In this document: positions 54,857 through 64,000 of the stretch, in pieces | How positions within the stretch are numbered: the stretch's first letter is position 1 | Layout of the letters: every line of letters starts with the position of its first letter | NCBI RefSeq assembly: GCF_048569485.1 | Contig: NC_134354.1 | Location: 449,562,230-449,626,229, forward strand | Direction of reading: 5' to 3' | Source of the DNA: Anomaloglossus baeobatrachus | Lineage: Eukaryota > Chordata > Amphibia > Anura > Aromobatidae | DNA: 64,000 nucleotides | Notes under the pieces: model-generated | What the model was told of the DNA's origin: nothing | Databases searched by the model: none | What the model saw: the letters and a program-made list of their open reading frames with translations, nothing else | Made by a program: the position numbers and the translations under genes

Positions 54857-56154
54857 CACGGATGAGCAAAAGGGTAACAATGTTTTACATTTTTGACTTT
54901 CAGACTCCATATCTCATCATTCACTAGATTTTTAAGCGTGAGACAACTTTTATTTTATAGAGAATCATCTTGTCTATCTCATATATAAATTTGACTTGCA
55001 GCTATTTAGCATATGATTAATTATGCAGATTCTTGTCATCTCACTCAATTGTTACTGTTTTGCTCCTGGTGTTTGGATTTTCTTTTTCCTCATGTATACT
55101 ACAAATTATAGCACATTTTCACATTCCCTAATAGCTCAGTGTTAAGTGTTAAGTTGATTCTCAAGCAAAATGTCACTGGTTTGAATGGAGGAGCAGCCAT
55201 GAGGAAGATTTCTCAAGAAAAGAGAAACAGCATCATGAATATCTCATCGCCAAGAAAATTGCTAAACTGCATCATGTAAGTACCAAGACAGTTGGAAGAA
55301 CACAAAATGAAGTTCATCAAGCTATTCAGAAGCCAAGAGGTGGATGTCAATGCCAAATTTCGGAGACAACAAGTCAGCTCATAACAAGGTCTATCAGTTC
55401 TGGCCAGACAAACACGGCAGTGGAAGTGGCTCATATGCTTCATAATAGTGAGATCATAAACATCCGTGCAAGCATCGTACGATGCACGTTTAAAACAGTG
55501 GCCCAAAAAAGGTAAAGAAGCCTCGACTTTAATATCAACATAAGTAGCATTGGCTTGATTTAGGCTCTGATGGGTGCAAATGGGTCTTCAAGAAACAAGG
55601 GAAGAGGGGCTAACGAAGCAAGAACTTGAAAGAACAGTGAAGTGCAGTGGAAGAAACCTTATGATATGAAGTTATTTCTCAGCCAAAGGCGTTGGATACT
55701 TGACGAGGATTAATGGTGGTCTCAATGCTGAGCTATATGTGAGTATCCTACAAGACAGGTTACTGTATACACTTGAGCACTATGGGTATGAAAAGGACAA
55801 CATAGTGTTGCAGCAGGATAACGGCTCAAATCATATGTTGAGAATCTGATCGAGAGTATGCCCAGAAGAATTCAGGCAGCATTGAAGCCAAAGGTGGATT
55901 TACAAAATATTATCAAATAATAAAAATTTGCATTTATATTTTTAGAAGCAAAACAGTTAACAGTGCAGTAACATGACAAGAATCTACATAACTAATCATA
56001 TGCTAAATAGTTGCAAGTCAAATTTATGTATGCAATAGACAAATGATTGTCTATAAAATGAAGGTATTCTCACACTCAAAGCTGTAGAGCATAATGAGTA
56101 ATAGCGCCTGAAAGTCAAAAGTTCAAAATGTTGTTACCCTTTTGCTTGTGAGTG
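54857..56154 (+). mobile_element. Tc1-like DNA transposon, relic
   Basis: Ends CACGGATGAGCAAAAGGGTA and the inverse of TACCCTTTTGCTTGTGAGTG are inverted repeats of 20 bp with few mismatches, flanked by TA (54855-54856 and 56155-56156). Length 1.3 kb is usual for Tc1. Traces of transposase on the plus strand: MRKISQEKRNSIMNISSPRK near 55200, then GVGYLTRINGGLNAELYVSI and DNIVLQQDNGSNHM (second catalytic Asp context) near 55690-55830. Stops and frame changes, and loss of the part with the third catalytic residue, make it inactive. Confidence 0.85.
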
Positions 56155-56977
56155 TACATTAGCCTCAATGATGAAGTCCTGAACCTATCTCTTGTATTGA
56201 AGCATCTAATGATCTTGTGCAAAAGTCATTATGAAGAGAGGGGGAGCAGAGTCAGCTGTGACATTACCTATCGTGATTGGTGGATCCTTTTATATTAGTT
56301 GTGTATACAGGTGTTACTTATTGTAATCCTGCCTCAAATAGTAAGGAGCCTGCTAAAACCTTTTCTTGAGACAACAGGTAATATGAGTTTCAAACAGCCC
56401 CATGGGCCAGTGTGGAAATTGCAACATTAACAATTTTGATTTTTAGTATAAATCGTAACATGGAAATAATATTGGAAATCTTTATTAATAAAATATGTAA
56501 CTAGAAAGGAAAATTTAAATTCTCCTATATGCGTGCATTTTTTCCCCTTGAATTTCGGTTCACAGAAAAGTTATTTTCCCATGCATTTGATGTCTTTTGT
56601 TTTGCTTTGGAGTCTCCCCAGCCCTAGAGCAAAATAAACGTAAGATGTAAAAAAACTAAAAAAAATCTTATATTCACATTACTTCACATCTTTCTGAACC
56701 CTTCAATCTCTACCATCGCATATCAGGTTCTCGTCACATCTTCTAATCATTGCCGCTCGAACTAGGCTGAGACTTCTGTCTCTGATGAGGCCCAGTAGGG
56801 TTCTGCTCAAGAGCACAAAAAGTCGCAACATCATGGTGCACCATAGTTTACTGTGTGCATGTACATGATGTCCTGAGATGAGAGCAGTAATACCCAGCCT
56901 AGCATGAGAGGCCCAAGGATTTTAGCATGAGTGGTGGTAATAAGATATGTCGAGGAGTGGAGGGGACAGAGAGGTAA
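56155..56977. other. intronic sequence, no feature recognised
   Basis: No domain, element end or splice-flanked frame was recognised. Confidence 0.45.
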
Positions 56978-57320
56978 GGGTATGTGCGCACGTGTGCGTA
57001 TTACATGCAGTTACGCTGCGTTCTGCACCGCAGCGTAACTGCATGCGTCCTGCGTCCCCTGCACAATCTATGGAGATTGTGCAGGGGCCGTGCGCACGTG
57101 GCATGTTAGAACGCAGCGATTCGGCTGCTTGCCGAATCGCTGCGTTCTAAGAAGTGACATGTCACTTCTTTCGTGTGTTCTGCATGCTGTCTATAGGGAG
57201 AGGCAGCATGCAGAGCGCACGAATCTGCCGGCACCATGCGCTTCAGAACGCAGCTTTTCAGCTGCGCTCTGAAGCGCACATTTTCGGTGCGGTGCAGAGC
57301 GCACACGTGCGCACATAGCC
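56978..57320. mobile_element. PIF/Harbinger-type MITE with TAA target duplication
   Basis: GGGTATGTGCGCACGTGTGC and the inverse of GCACACGTGCGCACATAGCC are near-perfect inverted repeats; TAA flanks both (56975-56977 and 57321-57323). The interior consists of successive inverted pairs (gcagttacgctgcg/cgcagcgtaactgc, aacgcagcgattcggc/gccgaatcgctgcgtt, agaagtgaca/tgtcacttct), so the whole element can fold into a multi-hairpin. Confidence 0.88.
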
Positions 57321-58194
57321 TAAGTGGTGAGATGCGTATAACATTTATTTACTTTTTAATCTTTAAATGGCTCTTCAAGGGTCATAAACATGGAAGCCAG
57401 CAACTGTCATTTTGCTGAATCTGCACAGGCGCCAATTACAAAAATTCTGCATTTAAGCGATTGCAGATTTCTGTAAAATTCGAGTACAATTCAATCCCAT
57501 TCTAATGTATTCACTTTTCTCTACAAGTAACACTACAACCTGATTTAAACAAAAGGTTATTTTTTGATGACATAGTCCTTTTAATAAACAAAGAGATGTC
57601 ACAGGTAAATGTTAAAGATCATAATGATATCACAGCACAGCATAATAAACACAAAATCTTACTATAATGATGTGGTACAAGACAAATAAAGAAATGTGTT
57701 CCCTTATGTGGCAGCATGATTATTGGACCCTTCTAAAGTTACGCCTATATGAATGAAGAAGGCTCTTCTCTCAGCTGAGAGTTAATTACAGTTGTATCCA
57801 GGCTAGGTAAAGCTTGGAGACACAATTGATATAGTTAGGAAATATTATGTACTGATTGATACATTGTAGAAAACGATCATTGAGATTTTTGCTGATGCTG
57901 CTGTATTAAGTTCACAGAGCATTACCTAGATTGGATATACCTTCGGTGTTGCCGTCATCACTCATCGAAGATCTAGACTACGGTAGATGTTTGCTGCCTC
58001 TGAATGTAAGCAAGTGTTGGACTTTACCTAGTGTCGAGTCCACTTTTCAGCTACATGCAAAAATTACATTACTTCCATTCACAAATGTACCTATTCTTCT
58101 AGTTTAAATAAATGAATGAATGATGACTTGGTCTGTTATAGGGAATTAAGAATATTGGTGCCAAAGCTGCTCATGTTAGGGGTAAGTGGTTTAA
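57321..58194. other. intronic sequence, no feature recognised
   Basis: AT-rich with no recognised element or gene. Confidence 0.45.
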
Positions 58195-58345
58195 TCATAG
58201 AATCATAAAATGGTAGAGTTGGATGAGACCTCAAGGGCCATCGGGTCCAACCCCCTGCGAGTGCAGGCTTTCCTAAATCCTCCCAGCTATATGTTTATCC
58301 AGTTTCTGTTTACTTCTGCTCATAGATCCACCAGGGAATTCACTA
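58195..58345 (-). mobile_element. CR1-type LINE, 3' end fragment
   Basis: aatcatagaatcataaaatgg followed by agttggatgagacctcaagg and catcgggtccaaccccctgc is the reverse complement of the CR1 3' end (terminal attctatgattctatg repeats). Only the 3' untranslated tail is present; the element is on the minus strand and 5'-truncated. Confidence 0.8.
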
Positions 58346-58385
58346 CATCCCCTGTGGGTCAGGCCGAGTTTAAATTTTCTAATAA

Positions 58386-58838
58386 GTAGACATGAGTGGA
58401 CCCATTGAAATTTGGTTCGGCAGATTAAGTCGAATTTTAGATAAAGTTTGGTTCTGGACCCGGACTTGACCTGAACCCCATTGGAAGTCACTTATTGGGC
58501 AGTTTGGCTCTCCACCCACATACAGCCAGCCATAAACAGATCACTTAGGCGGAGGGAGTGCAGGATATTTATTTTTTGTAAACACTACATCTGATCTTGC
58601 CCTTGTTACCCCCAGTTCGACACATACAAACAATTCAAGCGGCTCCCACTGGGCTGAGCACGGAGCATACCTGAGCACAGAGATGCTCGATTGAGTGGTG
58701 TTCAACGTAAAGCACTTAAACTGGTGGTGTTCATATGTAAAGCACTTAAACTCAAACACTGTTTTTTTTTTGGAAAGTCCGGGTTTGATACAAACACCCA
58801 AATTTACTTTTCAGGTTCGATCCTCTTTACTAATAAAC
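58386..58838. repeat. MITE-like repeat with ggttcgg words
   Basis: Starts agacatgagtggacccattg and has ggttctggacccggacttga on the left and agtccgggtttgatacaaac on the right as an inverted pair. Inside, tgtaaagcacttaaactggtgg is tandemly duplicated (58706 and 58736 region). Non-coding. Confidence 0.45.
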
Positions 58839-58849
58839 AAAGAGATAAC

Positions 58850-60509
58850 TTGAATTTAGCACAAAAAGAAAATATTTAGGAGGAACTCTGAAAACTTTTC
58901 ATTAAAACTTGATTATTAAGAAAAAAATAAATAAAATATCACTTTAACAGTGCGCTAAAATATTTCTCCATTATGTGAAATGGTAAACTTCTTGGTATTC
59001 TATATATACTTCATATTTAGACTGAGTGTCAAAGTGACAGGAAAGCATGATAGGAAAGTCTGTCCATCAAAATCCCTGACATTTTCCATTTGTCAGTATA
59101 TACTGTAGTTGACATGTTGACACGCAATAATAATATGGAACAGTTAAACAATCAAGAACAATACAAGCGAAATAAGCAATATCAATACTTCTTCCTAGGT
59201 CCATGTGAAACTAATGTTTGCAATTTCATTTTTATTGATTTACATAAAGGTATTTAAAAAGTTCCTTGCATAATCTTAATACCGTACCTGCTTTTTAATG
59301 TTTTATGATATTTATGTCAAGGAAAGGATATTTTTACAATGCAATTTTTGATATATTTTAAGCATATTTCACACATTTACATTTCTGATTTCTGTACAAT
59401 TTTCATTTATGTTTATAACAGAAAATGTTATATTGACACAAATTACAATGGAAACACGTTAAAAACACCAAAAATGTTTCAATGAGCCACTGATTGGTCT
59501 CTCATTAGCTTAATTGGGTTTTCTTATCTATCTGTATATAGATCAAAGATGCAAAGATGGCCAAAGCAAAACACAAAACACAGCAACACAGCAAATGTAA
59601 TTATACAGAGACTGTCCCAAATTCCGTGCTATGCAATCTATGCAATCAGTTAATTGACGGACAACAGATTATCTTATTATTCTATATTTCAACTCTCATT
59701 CAGACATGCATGAGAAAAAAAACAATACTCACTGGTGATGCCAGAGTTCTTGAACCGTGTGTACAGCCTTACCCAGAATATTCGGGAAATCAGAGAGAGT
59801 GAAATAAAGTGTAAGAATAAAGCTTCTCACCTTGCTGCAGCTGAAATTTCACTGTCTCAAGAGCCCCCAAAACTTCTTCCGAATAGGCTGGTTGGCCACG
59901 GCTCCACGTTGGGCACCAAAAACTGTTGTAGCTGTTCTGTTTTGTCACAAGTCAGCTTATGGGATCACCAGTGAGGTCCTCTGAATTAGGCCTCTTTAGA
60001 CCTAATCAAGATCGAGCGCTCGGAGAAAAAGACCTGCATTCATGTGAGCATGATCAGTTTTCTGTTTATTTAGCTAAGGTACAGTTTATTTATACCATTT
60101 ACAGATCAATGTGATATTGCAAAAAAGGCTTCTAGCTGGACTTTACAAGTTGCTCATATGACCTTTAAGTTTTAGTTAAACAAAAAAAATGTAGAGACAT
60201 GCCTATGAGATAAGAAGAAGATAAGAAGAACATTTAGAGACAATAATAATCCTTGAGCTTGTCTCTTATTCCAAAGGCTCCATGACTATGAACTACCACC
60301 AGATATACTTACTAATGAAATAAAATATCTTTAATAAAGAAATAGAGAAACTATTAACCCTTCTATATCACACTCTATTAAGGCATTTGGTTGGGAAGCT
60401 ACCAGCTCATCACCTTGGATGAACCTCAACCTCGACAGCGTGACTCCAGAACAATCCTTACAAAGCTATTCCAAAATATTTTTGTTTTGTCTACAATCAC
60501 CTGATAGTG
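58850..60509. other. intronic sequence, no feature recognised
   Basis: AT-rich. A plus-strand frame at 59557-59802 and an overlapping one to 59974 show no domain. A GTGAGT-like donor on the minus strand near 59731 has no convincing exon behind it. Confidence 0.4.
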
Positions 60510-61098
60510 TTAAAGGGAACCTGTTACCTGATTCATGTTGCCTAAGCAACCTACTGTCCCCTCACCCATCCTTTGTAGACTGTGAGCCTTCGCAGGCAGG
60601 GTCATCTCTCCTCCTGTATCAGTCTGTGCCTTGTATTGTTCATGATTATTCTACTTGTCCCTATTATGAATACCCCTTTTCATTTGTAAAGCGCCATGGA
60701 ATTATTGGTGCTATAATAATAATTAATAAGAATAATACATCAGAGACTGTGGCTGCACCATTGCTGCCAGGTATATTTTTCTATGAAATGCTTAGCTCTT
60801 TCAGAGAAATTACAGTAGGAAGATCTGGCTGGTACAATAGCTGTAGATGAGACTAGTCGGCACGGTCCATGGTCCGCTCTTCCTAGCACTGATAAAGGTG
60901 ATTAACAGATCTTTCTCTGTAGGAGAGACCTGTCAATCACCTGTAGCAGTGGTGGAAGAAGCCAACTGGGAGAGGCATCGACTAGTTTCATCTCTGGCTA
61001 TGGTCACCAGCCAGTTCTTATAACTATATTTTCAGCCAGCTCTGATGTATGCTGCGTAAGGTTTGAGCAACATGTCTTAGGTGACAGGTTCGCTTTAA
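60510..61098. mobile_element. MITE with ttaaagggaacctgttacc ends, carrying a LINE/SINE tail
   Basis: TTAAAGGGAACCTGTTACC and the inverse of GGTGACAGGTTCGCTTTAA are inverted repeats. The right half contains ggagagacctgtcaatcac, shared with the fragment at the left edge of the window. The left half is split by the tail at 60575-60735. Confidence 0.8.
60575..60735 (+). mobile_element. L2-like LINE/SINE 3' tail
   Basis: gactgtgagccttcgcaggc followed by agggtcatctctcctcctgt and ttgtaaagcgccatggaatt...gtgctataataataattaata is the common 3' tail of L2-clade LINEs and dependent SINEs in fish and amphibians, ending in a short taa-type repeat. Confidence 0.65.
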
Positions 61099-61379
61099 GT
61101 ATTGTTGTAAAAATAGTCAAACATTTGCCTTTACTAAGAGCAGGACCATACAGGAAGAAAGGATCCTTTTGTTGTGCATGAAAATAATCCAACAGTGGGA
61201 CGCTGTCACATGCGGGGTTTTAAACTATACTACTGCATTAAGTGAAAATACACTTTCCTTTAGATGTAATTGTAAGTAGAAATACTTAATCTTTCATCGA
61301 TTTTTTTCTCTCAAAAACAATATCCAGTAAGAGGAAAATAAAGACCAATTACCTCAATGTTGGATTATAGACACTGATA

Positions 61380-61792
61380 GGCTATGTGCGCACAGTGCGT
61401 TTTTCGCGGCGTTTTTGCGCGTTTTTCGGGTGCGTTTTTGGCCTTAAAACTGCAGGACTTTGCTTCCCCAGCAAAGTCTATGAGTTTTCATTTTTGCTGT
61501 TCGCACACATCTGTTTTTTTTACCTGCGTTTTTGAGTTAAAAAAAAAAATGGACATGTCAGTTCTTTCCTGCGTTTTTCTGCGTTTTCCCCCCATGCAAT
61601 GCATTGGAAAAACGCAGCAAAACGCAGAGATCAAAAACGCAGCAAAACGCAGCCAAAAACGCACCAAATCGCGGCAAAATAGCATGCGTTTTTTGATGCG
61701 TTTTTTCGACGCAGGTGCGTTTTTGTGCGTTTTTAGCGGCCAAAAACGCACAAAAACGCAGTGTAAAAAAGACGCAGTGTGCGAACCTAGCC
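61380..61792. mobile_element. PIF/Harbinger-like MITE built of gcgttttt words
   Basis: GGCTATGTGCGCACAGTGCG and the inverse of CGCAGTGTGCGAACCTAGCC are inverted repeats; ata flanks both sides (61377-61379 and 61793-61795). The interior has many gcgtttttg / aaaaacgca words in opposed orientation on the two halves. Sister to the outer part of 38154-39662. Confidence 0.8.
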
Positions 61793-61894
61793 ATAAATAG
61801 TGAATAGAAGGAAAGGATATCAGCACATCCAACATAAAATAATGTCTTTCTTTATTTCACATGGTATTAAAAAAGTCCATCCATATTCAGAAGA

Positions 61895-61936
61895 CCCTGA
61901 CGCGTTTCCGACGCAAAAGAGCGTCCTTAATCATAG
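61895..61936 (-). ncRNA. decayed hammerhead-like motif at the Penelope 3' end
   Basis: On the minus strand: a perfect stem II hairpin GACGC-TCTTTT-GCGTC, then GGAA, palindromic stem III ACGCGT, and C at the cleavage position, with CCT/AGG able to form inner stem I. The first core box reads ATGATTA rather than CTGATGA, so it is probably inactive. Position and layout fit the hammerheads described in Penelope terminal repeats. Confidence 0.5.
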
Positions 61937-62240
61937 GCTAAGATTTTTAGTGAGCTCTAGACATTTATAGGCAAAGATGAACAATATAGTTAGAGACAAT
62001 TAATAACACATGATTAAAAATCACACACTAAAAACAAAAAGTAGGAATGGAGAAATGGAAAGGGGAAGGGATTGTGAAACACCGTAGTATAGAGTATCTC
62101 ATATAAAGTACCATTAATAATATTTCAGCAATGACATAGATCAAGTCATATTTAATCTCATAAAAAAGGGAATTTTTTCTGTTCTTTTCTTTTTTTTTTC
62201 TTCATCGCCTTTTTCTTTCTCTTCTTTTTTCCTCTTTTTT

Positions 62241-64000
62241 TTATTCAATATATATATAATATAAATCATTTCTATAGTTCATACCTGCTGTAAATTTGTT
62301 TTTTAATGTAAGGATCCAGTAAGCTTCTCTCAAAGCTAGATTTTTCATCCTGTTACCACCTCTAGTGGATGCTTTGACTTTCTCAATAGCAAAAAAAGGG
62401 AAGCTATCCAGCCTTCCCCTATGTGCAGTTATAAAGTGTTTGGCAGCACCTGAGTATGAAGCTTTGCCATTATTGATATTTGCAATGTGCTCAGCCACAC
62501 GTTTTTTTATTTTACGAGACGTATATCCAACATAACGCAATTCACATGTTGCACATTCAATACAATAAATCGCATGGTCTGTATCACAGTTGATAAAAGA
62601 TTTTATCATATGAGTCTTACCAGAAGGAAGTGAAATCACAGTTTTTCTATTTTGGGCATAAAGACATAAATTACATCTAGATTCCCCACACCTATAAAAA
62701 CCTTTCACTTGCAACCAATGCTGTTGTCGGTTTACTGTGGAAAAAAGGCTGCGGGAAAGTATGTTTCCCAAGGATCGACCTCGTCTTGCCACACACATGC
62801 AACCATTTTTTAGTACCTTTCCCAAGATGTCATCCTGATTGACAACAGGCAAATATTTGAGAATTATTGCTTTTATTTGCTGAAAATGAACACTATGTGC
62901 TGTAGAGAAAATTGATCTCTGGTTTTTGTCAGAATGACCCCTGGGAAGTTGGTGATTATTATAAAGTGCATTCTGTCTAGAACGACTACGTACGATATTG
63001 CATGTGTGATTTAGGGCAGTAGTACAATAACCTCTGCCTTTTAATCGTTTTTTTATTATTGAACTCTCCCTATCAAAGCTGGCATCACTAGAACATAGGC
63101 GTCTTGCCCGCTTGAATTCTCCATGTGGTATTGCATTGATTGCGTGACGGGGATGATTGCTTGAAGCAAGGAGTAAAGTATTACCTGCGGTTTCTTTCCT
63201 ATAAAGTCAAGAATTTACTGAGTTAGTACAAGGATCACCAGTGAGTGTAATATCCAGAAAAGGAACTTGTGGGCCACCATGACTATAGGTAAAACTTAAA
63301 TTTAAATCATTTTGGTTCAGAAACTCCAAAAAGTGAGGCACGGCCGCCATGTCGCCCGACCAGACAAAGATCAAGTCGTCGACATAGCGGCCGAACCAAA
63401 CTATATCAGCGAAAAATGGATTGGTATCAGCAAAAAGAAATAACTCCTCCCACCAAGCCATATATAATATAGCTAAAGTGGGGGAGAATTTCGAGCCCAT
63501 CGGGGCCCCCGCTACTTGTAAGAACATAGAAGAATCAAACATGAAAAAATTGCTCCTGAGTAGATAATTTGTGACTTCCAAAACATAACTGATAAATTCC
63601 TCACTGTAATTACCTCACATTTCCTCAAATGTTGACCAATAGCCAGTACCGCTAATTTGTGGGGTATAACAGAGTATAAATTCACCACATCAAATGTCAA
63701 AAATCTACAATGCTGTTGCCTAACAAAATTATCAAAGCATTTCAGCACTGCACTGGTGTCCTTTAAAAAGCCAGAGACTCTATGGGTTAATGGCTGTAAA
63801 ACACCATCCAGCCATGAACTAATACCCTCATTCAAGGAATCTATCCCTGCAACTATGGGTCGCAGTGGAGGAGGAAAGATGTCTTTGTGTAATTTTGGCA
63901 ACCCATGAAAAATGGGAGTTACGAGATGATCAGAAAAAAAACCTTTTTTATATTTAGACTCAAAAAAATTTAGTGCAATACCTTCCTCCACTAACCTCTT
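62241..64000 (-). pseudogene. Penelope reverse transcriptase-GIY-YIG endonuclease, lightly damaged
   Basis: RT motifs: TPIFHGLPKLHKD and PPLRPIVAGIDSL, FLTFDVVNLYSVIPH, APMGSKFSPTLAILYMAWWE, then the catalytic FGRYVDDLIFVW. A linker with CGESRCNLC follows, then the GIY-YIG domain: HAIYCIECATCELRYVGYTS, KKRVAEHIANI, ending REAYWILTLKN and stop at 62241. The part from 63581 to 62241 is in one frame with a single TGA at 63207-63209; upstream of about 63580 the similarity is in another frame, so at least one frameshift exists. PLEs prime at telomere-like or nicked ends and use the GIY-YIG nuclease for integration. Confidence 0.88.

Larger units (their letters stand above)
61800..64000 (-). mobile_element. 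Penelope-like element, 3' part, running off the window
   Basis: Minus-strand retroelement with reverse transcriptase (from beyond 64000) followed by a GIY-YIG endonuclease, the defining order of Penelope-like elements. Downstream of the coding region lie about 440 bp of non-coding sequence with a T/A-rich tract (62180-62260) and a decayed hammerhead-like motif near 61899-61935. The end is aaataaagaaagacattatt...ggatgtgctgatatcctttc, similar in style to the unit inside the foldback at 9293-9579. The 5' part lies outside the window. Confidence 0.88.

Noticed and set aside
59557-59974. Possible exon near a GTGAGT-like site on the minus strand at 59731
   Set aside because: No frame gives a recognisable protein and no matching acceptor is evident; it does not match any part of DOC2B.
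61380-61792. Phe/Cys-rich open frames on both strands
   Set aside because: They are generated by gcgttttt words of a MITE with inverted halves.

Overview
The window looks like intronic DNA from a large, repeat-laden vertebrate genome, most likely an anuran amphibian. This rests on a vertebrate-type doc2b gene on the minus strand, chromodomain-bearing LTR elements, Tc1, PIF/Harbinger and hAT DNA transposons, a Penelope-like element, CR1/L2-type LINE tails and many short foldback or MITE elements. The species is an inference from repeat content and cannot be fixed from the sequence alone.

The one clear host gene is doc2b (double C2-like domain protein, a synaptic Ca2+ sensor). Its last three coding exons lie on the minus strand at 29169-29250, 25842-25938 and 4950-5089. 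Frames join exactly and splice sites are canonical. The introns are about 3.2 kb and 20.8 kb, and no earlier exon was found up to the right edge, so the next intron upstream probably exceeds 34 kb. Nearly everything else lies inside these introns.

Region by region: 1-4949 is 3' flank or 3' UTR with several MITEs. 5200-8140 holds MITEs and a 134-bp tandem array. 8141-14984 is a chromovirus-type LTR element with both LTRs and a 5-bp target duplication; its leader carries a foldback with a hammerhead-like motif. 16140-19406 holds hAT fragments split by a solo LTR. 19407-20281 is a 397-bp tandem unit carrying a textbook type I hammerhead ribozyme. 20282-24029 is a 5'-truncated LTR element that carries a protease-like stretch and, in place of polymerase, an open reading frame related to FXR1 (KH-domain RNA-binding protein). 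26365-28860 holds minor repeats. 30118-39830 is a deeply nested stack: a palindromic repeat invaded by a MITE, a young chromovirus and a Tc1 element, which itself holds a MITE holding a solo LTR. 41266-46777 holds microsatellites, a mariner end and more MITEs. 48051-54707 is a complete PIF/Harbinger transposon with an apparently intact, intron-containing transposase, a damaged MADF-BESS partner gene and a solo LTR in its middle. 54857-56154 is a Tc1 relic. The right edge is a Penelope-like element (RT plus GIY-YIG) reading off the window.

The most unusual items are the FXR1-like gene carried inside an LTR element and the recurrence of hammerhead ribozyme motifs at several loci (one perfect, others decayed), which links the Penelope-type element with small ribozyme-bearing repeats.
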